Source: Phytoamicus setariae
GTDB lineage: Bacteria > Pseudomonadota > Alphaproteobacteria > Rhizobiales > Rhizobiaceae
NCBI RefSeq assembly: GCF_016722925.1
Contig: NZ_JAEQNC010000002.1
Coordinates: 1-64,000, forward strand
Length of the DNA stretch: 64,000 nucleotides
Direction: 5' to 3'
The translations under genes and the position numbers were made by a program. Below the pieces are notes generated by a model. The model saw only the letters and a program-made list of their open reading frames with translations. It was not told where the DNA came from and did not search any database. The stretch's first letter is position 1. The number at the start of each line of letters is the position of its first letter. Shown in pieces: positions 43,833 to 52,014 of this stretch.

Positions 43833-44795
43833 TCAGTTGGTGGTCGTATCGTCCCGCACGCGCCAGTTCGGCTTGCCGAGGTCGAATGGCCAGGGATGAA
43901 CGTCGCGGTCGTTGAAATAGACGACTTCCTTGAGCGCGGGGAACTTGTCGTTCTTCGCGGTGGCCGCTTCCATCCATGACTGAAGGTAGTCGCTGCAGCC
44001 CTCATATCCCAGTTCGGCCACCCAGATCGGCTTGCCGTAGTGCGAGACGCGCTTGTAGCCGGGTTCCAGTGCTTCAGCGAAGGTTTTCGGCCCGCCATAT
44101 GCCTTGTCGTCATAGGCTTCGAGACCAAATACCGACAGACCGACGATGTCGACATAACTGTCGCCGGGATAGTACTTCTCCAGACCATCAAGCCCCTTCG
44201 GGGACCACATGACCTGTACGCTCGGCGTGTCGGCGCGGAACTGGTCCACGACCCGCTTGTAGGCGGTGATGTAGTCCTGCGCCGGCCAGTCCGACCAAGA
44301 GAAGCGGCCGGTCTTGTCTTCCATTTCCTGGCCCCAGCGAATGATAACGGGGCTCTTCATCGTCTTGATGATCGCCGAGATCGCCTTGATGTTGGCGTCG
44401 TAGTCGCCGGCCAGCACCTTGCGGCGTAACTGGTCGGAGCTCAGCCGCCAGTCCTCGTTCCATGACCATGGCTCTATGCTGATCAGCAGCTTGCGGTTTC
44501 GTTCGTGGGCGTAGTTGTCTGCCACCTGCAGGGTTCCGAGCTCGACATCCTCCCATGGCAGGAACAGCGCTTCGGTGGCGACGTCCTTCTGGGCGCTGAA
44601 GTCGCCGTGCGGATCGTAGGCGCCGAACTTGGTCGCATTGGTGTGAACGACCGGGCGTTTGTCGCCGTCAGGCAGCCGTTTGCAGGTCTTCTGCTCCGCC
44701 TGCGCCGGCCATGCCGCGGTGCCCGCGATGAAACCGGAAATCGGCATCACGAACAGGGCTCCAGCTGCTGCTGCTGTCGTAAATCTATGTCTCAT
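43833..44795 (-). CDS. Secreted glycoside hydrolase, GH26/clan A-like
   Basis: A 320-residue exported protein with a signal peptide (to about residue 33, AAWPAQA). The (beta/alpha)8 barrel shows Glu157 in RWGQEMED, placed like the acid/base of GH26 mannanases, and Glu261 in WVAELGYEG at the end of a strand, placed like the nucleophile. A His/Trp-rich ligand pocket (IEPWSW) is also seen. The family call is from motif layout, so GH26 or a related clan A family. Start at 44795 with AAAGGAGGG upstream. Last gene of the UXS-galE-GT2-DUF995 operon, so it probably trims or processes the polymer made by the GT2. Confidence 0.75.
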   Translation of the reverse strand: MRHRFTTAAAAGALFVMPISGFIAGTAAWPAQAEQKTCKRLPDGDKRPVVHTNATKFGAYDPHGDFSAQKDVATEALFLPWEDVELGTLQVADNYAHERNRKLLISIEPWSWNEDWRLSSDQLRRKVLAGDYDANIKAISAIIKTMKSPVIIRWGQEMEDKTGRFSWSDWPAQDYITAYKRVVDQFRADTPSVQVMWSPKGLDGLEKYYPGDSYVDIVGLSVFGLEAYDDKAYGGPKTFAEALEPGYKRVSHYGKPIWVAELGYEGCSDYLQSWMEAATAKNDKFPALKEVVYFNDRDVHPWPFDLGKPNWRVRDDTTTN

Positions 44796-44823
44796 GGCAC
44801 CCTCCTTTGGGGTTGCCGAATGC

Positions 44824-45330
44824 TCAGAAGCTCTCCTTGAGCTTAGCGACATTCGGCGAGATTGTGTCTTCCCTCACGAGTTTCTTGTACTCATCCGTCG
44901 GCTGCGGCTTGTATGTCTTGAAGACGTACCATTGTCCCGCCGGCTCGCGCCGCTGGTAAATGGTTCCGCGGTCGCGGACATGTGCGAAACATGTTCTGTT
45001 TGGTGCCTGATCCTGCTTGGTAGCCCAGACGGCGACGAGGCACAGGCGTCCTTTGTCGCTGATCTGCCAGTGGCCTTCAGCGACGGTCGGCGTACCATCT
45101 TTTTCGGACCACGCTATGAAGCGTCGATCCTTGTTGATGAAGCGTCCGCCGCCTGCGTCCCACTGCCACGTCCTGTCGCCATAGAGCTTCTTCAACTCCA
45201 TCGCGGTCATCGGCACTGTGTTGCGCGGAAGGATCCTGCTGGGTTGGGCGATGGCGAGCGGCGGAAGGGTCGCGGCCGTTATGCCCACGGCGGTGACGAC
45301 CAGCATGCATGCCTTAGCAAACTTGTTCAT
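44824..45330 (-). CDS. DUF995 exported protein
   Basis: A 168-residue protein of the rhizobial DUF995 family with a signal peptide (residues 1-28, PPLAIA). The mature part has LKKLYGDRTWQWDAGGGRFINKDRRFIAWSE and a WYVFKTY segment, plus two Cys (RLCLVA, NRTCFA) that may pair. Its function is unknown, but such genes often sit in polysaccharide loci, as here between a GT2 synthase and a glycoside hydrolase. Starts 15 bases after the GT2 stop. Confidence 0.8.
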   Translation of the reverse strand: MNKFAKACMLVVTAVGITAATLPPLAIAQPSRILPRNTVPMTAMELKKLYGDRTWQWDAGGGRFINKDRRFIAWSEKDGTPTVAEGHWQISDKGRLCLVAVWATKQDQAPNRTCFAHVRDRGTIYQRREPAGQWYVFKTYKPQPTDEYKKLVREDTISPNVAKLKESF

Positions 45331-45345
45331 TCCCGTTTCCTTCTG

Positions 45346-47211
45346 TCAATGTAGACCATGCCATTTGATCTTGAAGTGGGTGAGCTTGACACGTGAACCG
45401 CCCTGTCCAGCGCCGGCAACGGCAAAGCGCGTTTCGGTGAAAGTGACGACATCCTGGCCATGAGCGACAGCCTCGAGCCCGGACAGGCCGCGTGCATAAA
45501 CTGCGGTTCCGGTGAGGCTGAGACAGAGCGCCATTGTTGCTGCCGCGTATCCACCGGCATTCGCCCGAGAAAAGTAAGACAGCCCGTTTTCGCTGGCGTG
45601 CTTGATGATGATCACGGCCAGAACCGCGAAATAGACGGCAGAGTTGAGGATTGCGAACAGGTAATAGCCCTGGGCTGATCCGGGATCGGAGACCAGCAGT
45701 GCCGCCGCGGCGGAGGTCCCCGAAAGCACGATGTAGGGCGCCAGGACTCGGATGGGCGGAAAGGCGCTCACCTTGTTTCCCTTCGGCGTGATGCGGAAAT
45801 CCACGAACGAGCCGGCCAGCACGTCCCGGACAGCAAACAACGAACCGAAGAACGACCACGGCCAGCGGGCCAGTAGAAAGACCGTTGCTTCCCAGCCGAG
45901 GATTTTGGCATCGTGCGGCCGGAACGTGCCGGTCGAGCGCCAGTAGAAGGCAAGGGCGACGAGCACCAGCGACAAGGGTACGATGTGGACCAGAAAGTCC
46001 GGATATTCGATGTTGACGAAGTTGCGACCGGTCGTCAGCGCAATGATCGGCAGCAGGAACATCAGCGCCATAAACGTCGAAAACAGTGGATACCAGAGCT
46101 GGGAGAAGATGAACTGGAACCGCAGCTTGCCGCTGAGACGGGGAATGTAATCCCCGGAATAGCGCAGCAGGATCATGACCAGGCTTCGCGACCACTGAAA
46201 CTCCTGCACAGCGAGGTCGGCGAATGTGCCGGGACCTTCGCCGTGCGCGATTGCGGCGACCGCATGCACGCCCTTCCATCCACCGGCATTCATGATCAGC
46301 GTGGTGGAATGGTCTTCGGCGAGTTCCGGTCCCAGTCCGCCGACCGCCTTCAGGGCTGCAGTGCGGACAGCATAGTGTGAACCGATGCAGAGCGGCGCCC
46401 AGCCGTTGTTGTAGCCGATCTGCAGGCAACCGTGCATGCTGGCTTCCGCCTGCAGCCTGCCACGCGCCGACCAGCTTTCATCGGCATTGGAATCGCAGAT
46501 GCTGGGGGCCGAAACATAGCCGACTTCGGAATCGGCGAATGGGCGCATGATTTCCCTGAGATAGGTGATCTCGGGTACATGGTCGGCATCGAACTGCGCA
46601 ACGAAGTCGTAGCGCTCGTAGCCATAATGATCGTAGAAATAGGCGAGATTGCCTTCCTTGCAACGTGTGCGGCGTGGCCAGGCCTTGCGGTGATAGTCCT
46701 CGACACCCTGGCGGGAGGAGATATAGACGCCGTTGCGCTGGCACCAAGCGATGGTTTGAGCATCCGGCGCCTCGTCGGCGAGCCAGACGTCGAAATCGTA
46801 ATCGATCTGATCCAGCATGGCGCCAAGCGTCTTGCGGACGATATGGAACGGCTCGGACGGCGCCTTGGTGACAACCATGGCGATACGTCCGGGCACGATC
46901 TGGTGGGCCACTGGCTTTGGTGCCGTGCTGCCCGAAAACATGTAGATGAAATAGCCGGGCAACAGGGTTATCCAGGCCATGATGGCGCTCAGGACCACGT
47001 ACCAGACGATCCCCTCTGCGTGGCCCGGCTGGAACCACCAGACCCAGAACCAGGCCAGCGCGCCCAGCCAGCAGCCGACGCCCGCCATATAAGCGAGCCG
47101 TCTGCTGCCGCAAAACACCGGGACGAGGCTGGCTCCAACCTCGACCTCGCCCGGCAAGGGCCTTGACGGCACGGCGCCGCTCAGGGGTGGGTTGTCATGC
47201 CACGAGTTCAT
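45346..47211 (-). CDS. Membrane-bound processive GT2 glycosyltransferase (cellulose-synthase-like)
   Basis: A 621-residue inner-membrane enzyme. Two helices at about residues 42-60 and 70-92 precede the GT-A domain, with Asp146 (LADE), the FDADH DxD at 207-211 and LAEDH at 298-301 in the usual order. The acceptor motif QxxRW reads QEFQW (336-340), so the Arg is replaced by Gln. At least six helices follow. No PilZ domain is seen. It probably polymerises and extrudes a polysaccharide directly. The start overlaps galE by 17 bases. Sugar identity is unknown; UDP-sugars from the neighbouring UXS and GalE are natural candidates. Confidence 0.85.
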   Translation of the reverse strand: MNSWHDNPPLSGAVPSRPLPGEVEVGASLVPVFCGSRRLAYMAGVGCWLGALAWFWVWWFQPGHAEGIVWYVVLSAIMAWITLLPGYFIYMFSGSTAPKPVAHQIVPGRIAMVVTKAPSEPFHIVRKTLGAMLDQIDYDFDVWLADEAPDAQTIAWCQRNGVYISSRQGVEDYHRKAWPRRTRCKEGNLAYFYDHYGYERYDFVAQFDADHVPEITYLREIMRPFADSEVGYVSAPSICDSNADESWSARGRLQAEASMHGCLQIGYNNGWAPLCIGSHYAVRTAALKAVGGLGPELAEDHSTTLIMNAGGWKGVHAVAAIAHGEGPGTFADLAVQEFQWSRSLVMILLRYSGDYIPRLSGKLRFQFIFSQLWYPLFSTFMALMFLLPIIALTTGRNFVNIEYPDFLVHIVPLSLVLVALAFYWRSTGTFRPHDAKILGWEATVFLLARWPWSFFGSLFAVRDVLAGSFVDFRITPKGNKVSAFPPIRVLAPYIVLSGTSAAAALLVSDPGSAQGYYLFAILNSAVYFAVLAVIIIKHASENGLSYFSRANAGGYAAATMALCLSLTGTAVYARGLSGLEAVAHGQDVVTFTETRFAVAGAGQGGSRVKLTHFKIKWHGLH

Positions 47212-48187
47212 GGGCGACCTCCAGCCCGAAAGTCGGGGCGGCGGTCCTGATGATCGTCTCGAGATCCGAGAACCGCGGCATGAATTTCAATTCGGACGTC
47301 GCTGTATGCACATCGGAATAAAGGGCAGGTGGGTCGCCCGCCCGGCGCGGTTCGCACTGCACCGGCACGCGGCGATGCGTCAGCCGCTCGATCGTGTCGA
47401 TGATCTGCTTGACCGAGGCGCCTTGGCCGGAGCCAAGATTTGCGACCATGTTCTTGCCTCCGTCGAGCAGGTGTTCCACTGCCGAAACATGGGCTTGGGC
47501 CAGATCCATGACATGGATGTAGTCACGGATGCAGGTGCCGTCGGGGGTCTCATAGTCGTCGCCGAAAACCTTGAGCATATCGATGCGGCCTGCGGCAGCC
47601 ATCAGCGCCCGAGGAATGAGATGGGTTTCCGGGTCGTGCTTTTCCCGCAGTTCGCCGTCTAGATCGGCGCCGGCAGCGTTGAAATAGCGGAGCGCGACAT
47701 AGCGCATCCTGTAGGCATCGACATAGTCCTGCAACATCATCTCGCCGATCAGCTTGGTGCGCCCGTATGGATTGATCGGCGCTAGCGGACTGTCTTCGGT
47801 GATGGGAAGTTTCGAAGGAATGCCATAGGTGGCGCAGCTGCTCGAGAACACGACATTGCGGAGATTTGTATCCACGCAGGTGTCCAGAAGCGCCAGACTA
47901 CCGGCGACGTTGTTGTTGTAGTACTTGCGGGGATCCACCGTGGATTCGCCGACATAGGCCGATGCCGCAAAGTGAATGACGCACTGCGGCTGCCAGCGCT
48001 TTATCGCATGGCGAAGCTGGTCGCGGTCGCGAATGTCTCCATGGACCAGCGGCCCCCACCGGACATTGTCTTCATGGCCGGTGGCGAGATTGTCGTAGAC
48101 GACGGGCATGTAGCCCGCCTTGTAGAGCTGTTTGCAGGTGTGGCTGCCGATATAGCCGGCGCCACCGGTGACGAGAATATTGTCCAT
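47195..48187 (-). CDS. galE: UDP-glucose 4-epimerase
   Basis: A 330-residue extended SDR that interconverts UDP-glucose and UDP-galactose. The NAD motif GGAGYIG is at residues 8-14, the catalytic SSSCATYG and YGRTK motifs are present, and the GDDYETPDGTCIRDYIHVMDLA block is diagnostic of GalE. Ten bases after the UXS gene and overlapping the GT2 gene, so it supplies precursors for the polymer of this operon. A paralog of ExoB-type epimerases may exist elsewhere. Confidence 0.92.
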   Translation of the reverse strand: MDNILVTGGAGYIGSHTCKQLYKAGYMPVVYDNLATGHEDNVRWGPLVHGDIRDRDQLRHAIKRWQPQCVIHFAASAYVGESTVDPRKYYNNNVAGSLALLDTCVDTNLRNVVFSSSCATYGIPSKLPITEDSPLAPINPYGRTKLIGEMMLQDYVDAYRMRYVALRYFNAAGADLDGELREKHDPETHLIPRALMAAAGRIDMLKVFGDDYETPDGTCIRDYIHVMDLAQAHVSAVEHLLDGGKNMVANLGSGQGASVKQIIDTIERLTHRRVPVQCEPRRAGDPPALYSDVHTATSELKFMPRFSDLETIIRTAAPTFGLEVAHELVA

Positions 48188-48197
48188 GTGACCGCCC

Positions 48198-49226
48198 TCA
48201 GTTCCCGGTCGCCGCGCGGCTCAACGCGCTGCCGAAGTAGGCTGCAGTCGCCGAAAGCCCCGTTTCGATGTCGATTGAAGGGCGCCAATCGAGCATGGCA
48301 GCGGCGCGGCTGATATCAGGCCGGCGTTGCTGGGGGTCGTCCACGGCCGGTGGCATATGCACGATTTCGGACTTGGAACCGGTCAACCGGATGATCCTCT
48401 CGGCGAGGTCGATCATCGTCAATTCCGTAGGGTTGCCCAGATTGATCGGCCCCGTCACGTCGGGTGCCGTCGACAGGAACTTCAGGAAGCCGCCGATCAG
48501 GTCGTCGACATAACAGAAGGAACGCGTCTGAAGGCCCGTTCCGTAGATCGTGATGGGTGCATTGCTGAGCGCCTGGACCATGAAGTTGGACACGACCCGT
48601 CCATCATCCAGCCGCATGCGCGGACCGTATGTGTTAAAGATCCTTGCGACCTTTATCTTGACGCCGTAGAGGCGCGCATAGTCGAAATAGAGCGTTTCAG
48701 CGCAACGCTTGCCTTCGTCGTAACAGGCGCGGGGACCAGTGGTGCTGACATTGCCGAGATAGTCTTCCTTCTGCGGCGAGATCAGGGGGTCGCCATAGAC
48801 CTCGGAGGTCGATGCCTGAATAATGATTGCATTGCGTCGGCGCGCCAGATCCAGAAGGTTCTTCGTGCCCATGATGTTTGTCATCAATGTGCCGATCGGG
48901 TCGGCCTGATAGGCCGGCGGCGAAGCGGGGCTGGCAAAATTGTAGATCGCATCAACCTTCTGATGCAACGGATTACGAATGTCGTGTTTGCGGAATGTGA
49001 AGCCTTCCAGGTCGAGAAGGTGCCGGACATTGTCAATTCTGCCGGTCGAGAGATTGTCGATGCAGATAACTTCGTGGCCCAGTTCCAACAATCTCTCACA
49101 AAGATGTGAACCGAGGAAACCGGCGCCGCCGGCGACAAGTACTTTTAGTGGCTTATCAATATTTACTTTGGGAAAATCAATGACATTTCCAATTTTACTG
49201 GAATTAACGCTGCCTGTATTCGTCAT
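48198..49226 (-). CDS. UDP-glucuronate decarboxylase (UDP-xylose synthase)
   Basis: A 342-residue SDR-type epimerase/decarboxylase. The NAD motif GGAGFLG is at residues 33-39, followed by NFASPASPPAYQADPIGTL and CYDEGKRCAETL, which are typical of UXS enzymes that turn UDP-glucuronate into UDP-xylose. The C-terminal RRPDISRAAAMLDWRPSI helix is also typical. A 25-residue polar leader precedes the Rossmann fold. AGGAGGCG precedes the ATG. First gene of the operon with galE, GT2, DUF995 and a GH26-like enzyme. Without a test, epimerase rather than decarboxylase activity is possible. Confidence 0.88.
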   Translation of the reverse strand: MTNTGSVNSSKIGNVIDFPKVNIDKPLKVLVAGGAGFLGSHLCERLLELGHEVICIDNLSTGRIDNVRHLLDLEGFTFRKHDIRNPLHQKVDAIYNFASPASPPAYQADPIGTLMTNIMGTKNLLDLARRRNAIIIQASTSEVYGDPLISPQKEDYLGNVSTTGPRACYDEGKRCAETLYFDYARLYGVKIKVARIFNTYGPRMRLDDGRVVSNFMVQALSNAPITIYGTGLQTRSFCYVDDLIGGFLKFLSTAPDVTGPINLGNPTELTMIDLAERIIRLTGSKSEIVHMPPAVDDPQQRRPDISRAAAMLDWRPSIDIETGLSATAAYFGSALSRAATGN

Positions 49227-49500
49227 GAATACGCCTCCTACATGGATACACTAACCAAAGTCTTGACTGCGCATTCTCAAATATGAACACATGAACTCAT
49301 GGCAATACTTTTCCACTCTCAAAACATGGTCTGAGTGAGCGGTCTGGCATTTGCGTGAAAAATAAACTTGAAATGGTCAGGCAGGTAAATCGGCCCGATT
49401 AAGTAGTTATAGTTACCTATACATTAAATTCACTATGCAGTATAAATCTGAGGCTGTCAAAGCGGTAAATCATTTTTAACCTTTTGATATAAAAGATTCT

Positions 49501-49758
49501 TTAGTGGCAGGTAAAAATCAACAAAAAATTGCATTCATACATTACTGAAGATTGCAAAGTATTACTTGCTTTGAGCAACAGCCAGTTGCACGTTGGTGAA
49601 GCTTCGGTGATATTCTGTTTCAAATTAGTGCGAAATTGGGAATAAAATTCGTCGTTAGTATCAAAATATTGCGCTTTCCGGGCACTTATGTTTACACGCA
49701 AAGCCTTGCCGTACGGATTTGGAGCAACAATGAGACTCTTTTTGTGAACAGGCGACAT
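49501..49758 (-). CDS. Small hypothetical protein in an AT-rich stretch
   Basis: An 85-residue reading frame with a near-perfect ribosome binding site (GGAGG five bases before the ATG), giving MSPVHKKSLIVAPNPYGKALRV. The first 45 residues look like a folded basic domain; the remainder (after about residue 50) is hydrophobic and less protein-like, so the frame could be truncated or shifted. Lies 274 bases upstream of the UXS operon on the same strand, in sequence clearly poorer in GC than the rest. Codon use is atypical for the window. Function unknown. Confidence 0.42.
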   Translation of the reverse strand: MSPVHKKSLIVAPNPYGKALRVNISARKAQYFDTNDEFYSQFRTNLKQNITEASPTCNWLLLKASNTLQSSVMYECNFLLIFTCH

Positions 49759-49868
49759 GCTCACCTCCGAAGGATCTCTAATGAAGCCCTTGTTAATGAA
49801 TGGCTAGGATAATATGAGCGGTAATCGGGCGGCCAATCCTGATGTTGACTGCTTTTATGAGGATCGTG

Positions 49869-50219
49869 ATGCATTCGTTTAAAACCGCCGCGGCAGAGTG
49901 CTGCACGTATTCCTTCGATATTGGGCGTGGAGTGAAGGTTGCAGCGGCGATCGGGCTTGTCGCTGTGCTGGCATCCTGCTCCTTGCAGCCGGAAGCCAAG
50001 GCTGGTTCCCCTGTTGTGGGTGCAAACTCATTGAACAACAAGGTTGCGACCGTGGGGCGCATGCAGACCACCCAGACGCAACTCGCTACGGCCGAAACCG
50101 ACAATGTTGACGTGGACCTGCAACAGAGCGCGTCTGTGGTCGGCTATTACGGCAAGGGGCCATACATCTGTTCACCGAGTGGGTTCGGTCACAGGTCGCA
50201 ATGCGTACCGAGAATGTAG
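49869..50219 (+). CDS. Small putative lipoprotein with a C-terminal Cys-rich tail
   Basis: A 116-residue protein. A positively charged lead of about 24 residues precedes a hydrophobic stretch and a lipobox LASC (about residue 37-40), which would make it a lipoprotein. The C terminus KGPYICSPSGFGHRSQCVPRM holds a conserved-looking Cys pair that I recognise from small exported rhizobial proteins of unknown role. ATG 49869 is preferred because GAGGATC precedes it. A terminator follows. Confidence 0.6.
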   Translation: MHSFKTAAAECCTYSFDIGRGVKVAAAIGLVAVLASCSLQPEAKAGSPVVGANSLNNKVATVGRMQTTQTQLATAETDNVDVDLQQSASVVGYYGKGPYICSPSGFGHRSQCVPRM

Positions 50220-50267
50220 GTAAACAGGATTGCGGCTGTTGCTGAACAATCCCATGCATTGTCTGTA

Positions 50268-50293
50268 AAAGCCTGGCTTAGCCGGGCTTTTTT
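50268..50293 (+). terminator. Rho-independent terminator after the small lipoprotein gene
   Basis: AAAGCC-GGC arms pair with GCC-GGCTTT across a TTA loop, followed by TTTTTT. About 50 bases after the stop. It also lies between this gene and the convergent GH128-like gene. Confidence 0.85.
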
Positions 50294-50370
50294 GTCGGGA
50301 ACTGCAAATCTGCCGAGCATGCAATCCTTTTACATGCCACATCGCCGGCAAGAGCAGGTTCCAGTCAGTT

Positions 50371-51573
50371 CTAAATGGCCAGGTCGACAAAAGTGTTGCC
50401 AACGGCCGTCATATGCCCGTTGCTGTCAAGCAGTTCGGTATTGACGTTCCAGCCATCACCGCCTTCATAGGCTCCAAACCAGGCATGCCGCTTGACGAAA
50501 CTGAGGTCATCAAGCATTTGCGTGGCGGCTTCGGCAAACTTTGCAGCCTCCCTTGCCGAATAGCGGTCCGGATTTTCCCAGTCAATCAGCGCCCATTCGG
50601 TCACCCAGATCGGTTTGTGATACTCTTTGTAGACGTCGCGCAGAAAGTTCTTGAAGTCGCCGAGGTTGCCGTCATCCGAATAGTAGTGAACGGTGACGAA
50701 ATCGACATCGTATCCCCTAGCCTCCGCCTTGCTCATGAACTTGCCAAGCCACGACGTCGCGCCCAGCGTCTCGTCCTGGGTCGTTGCCGGGGAGCCAAGC
50801 AACTTGCCGGTCGCCATCAGCTTGGGCCAGAGCTTCAGAGCCTCGGCGACCGTCATGTCGGATTGGCTGTGGTTGTCCGGTTCGTTGAAGCCGAGCAGGT
50901 AGTTCGACGATGAATTTTTGGCGCTACGCAGGTCTGCCCTGTTTACGTCATCGGCACCCCAGATCATCGGGACAAAACTGTCGTCAGCGGCAAGCCTGCC
51001 CGTGGCGGTCGGCGACCAGAGGGGCGATGGCTGCCAGTTGTAGTACCAGCCAAAATTGAACCTGCCGAGATCTTCCTGGGCGGTGCCGTTGGCATCGAAA
51101 TCCCATGTGCCGATGCCGATCTTGCCGGATTGTTCGATCAGGCCGGCGCTGCGGGCGGGATTGTGCATCTTTGCCGCCGCAAAGGCGGGCGCGTCCATCG
51201 GGATGCCGTCATCGGGCTTGTGATGGCTGGTCCGGTCGTGGCGAGCGGCGTGATGATCTTCCGGCGCGCGTAAGCTTTGGTGTGTGGCGGTCACCAGGTC
51301 GAGGAGGTCGGTGTCGTGCTGTCCGCCGTCGATGCTGGCAGACAGATGCGCGCCCTGTCGGTCGCCGCCATACGGGGAGAGGGCGCCTCGGTCATCGTGA
51401 AAGCCATGCGTCGCGGATAGTGCGTCGGACCGCATGTTGAAGACAAATTCGTCTTGGAAAATCCTGGTAGCGCCCGGACGATGTAAGTCGAGTGCCCAAG
51501 CCCAAGACTGCGCGTTCCAGCCATCGGCATTGCCTGACCATTCACCCGGCCATTTTTCGCGACGTTGAGACAC
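50371..51573 (-). CDS. GH128-like glycoside hydrolase (glycosyl hydrolase catalytic core)
   Basis: A 400-residue protein whose C-terminal 250 residues match the glycosyl-hydrolase catalytic core family (GH128, usually beta-1,3-glucanases). Glu231 in LGFNEPD and Glu326 in WVTEWAL are the expected acid/base and nucleophile. The N-terminal 150 residues are unlike any domain I know, Asp/His-rich (HHAARHDRTSHHKPDDG) and without a signal peptide. Starts with GTG preceded by GGAG. Alone, next to the polysaccharide locus; a role in cutting a glucan is inferred. Export route unknown. Confidence 0.72.
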   Translation of the reverse strand: MSQRREKWPGEWSGNADGWNAQSWAWALDLHRPGATRIFQDEFVFNMRSDALSATHGFHDDRGALSPYGGDRQGAHLSASIDGGQHDTDLLDLVTATHQSLRAPEDHHAARHDRTSHHKPDDGIPMDAPAFAAAKMHNPARSAGLIEQSGKIGIGTWDFDANGTAQEDLGRFNFGWYYNWQPSPLWSPTATGRLAADDSFVPMIWGADDVNRADLRSAKNSSSNYLLGFNEPDNHSQSDMTVAEALKLWPKLMATGKLLGSPATTQDETLGATSWLGKFMSKAEARGYDVDFVTVHYYSDDGNLGDFKNFLRDVYKEYHKPIWVTEWALIDWENPDRYSAREAAKFAEAATQMLDDLSFVKRHAWFGAYEGGDGWNVNTELLDSNGHMTAVGNTFVDLAI

Positions 51574-51586
51574 GCGCTTTCTCCAC

Positions 51587-51598
51587 CCAACATGTTGG
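51587..51598. promoter_or_regulatory. Perfect 12-base palindrome upstream of the GH128-like gene
   Basis: CCAACATGTTGG lies 14 bases upstream of the GTG start on the minus strand, in the leader. It could be a small operator or part of the ribosome binding region. Not matched to a known factor. Confidence 0.3.
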
Positions 51599-51777
51599 TT
51601 TGTTGCCGGAGCATGGCAGGGGAGAATTTATGTCTGCGAAAAGTAATGGTTAGAAATTTAGTGAAGTGTGAATTTCGGTAATACGAGGCGCACGACCGCG
51701 CATTGGCCATCGACAGGCGGCGCCAGCGTGCGCTGTACGTCTACTCTGAAATGTTGGGGGGTATCGGGATTTAAGCT

Positions 51778-51854
51778 TGGTCGGAGTGAGATGATTCGAA
51801 CATCCGACCCCCTCGTCCCGAACGAGGTGCGCTACCAGGCTGCGCTACACTCCG
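51778..51854 (-). tRNA. tRNA-Pro(CGG)
   Basis: On the minus strand a 77-base cloverleaf: acceptor stem CGGAGTG pairs perfectly with CACTCCG, discriminator A and encoded CCA; D arm GCGCAGCCTGGTAGCGC; anticodon stem CCTCG/CGAGG around TTCGGGA, anticodon CGG; T arm GGATGTTCGAATCATCT. This fits Pro tRNA. It lies between the GH128-like gene and the capsule export genes, so it marks a possible insertion boundary for the capsule locus, though no att repeat was seen. Confidence 0.95.
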
Positions 51855-52014
51855 AACTCAAGCGAGGGTGATATAGACCAGCTTCTTTAATTCCACAAGC
51901 CAAAACTCGAAAAAAATATCTGTCTTTGTCGACGTGCTGTAAGTCGTTGAAAAAAAGCGATTAATGCGCTGAATTCGTCCGCCCCTCAGTCAGAAACGCA
52001 AGAGTGCAGGCGGG

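Noticed and set aside
51668-51871. 67-codon plus-strand frame
   Set aside because: It is antisense to the tRNA-Pro gene.
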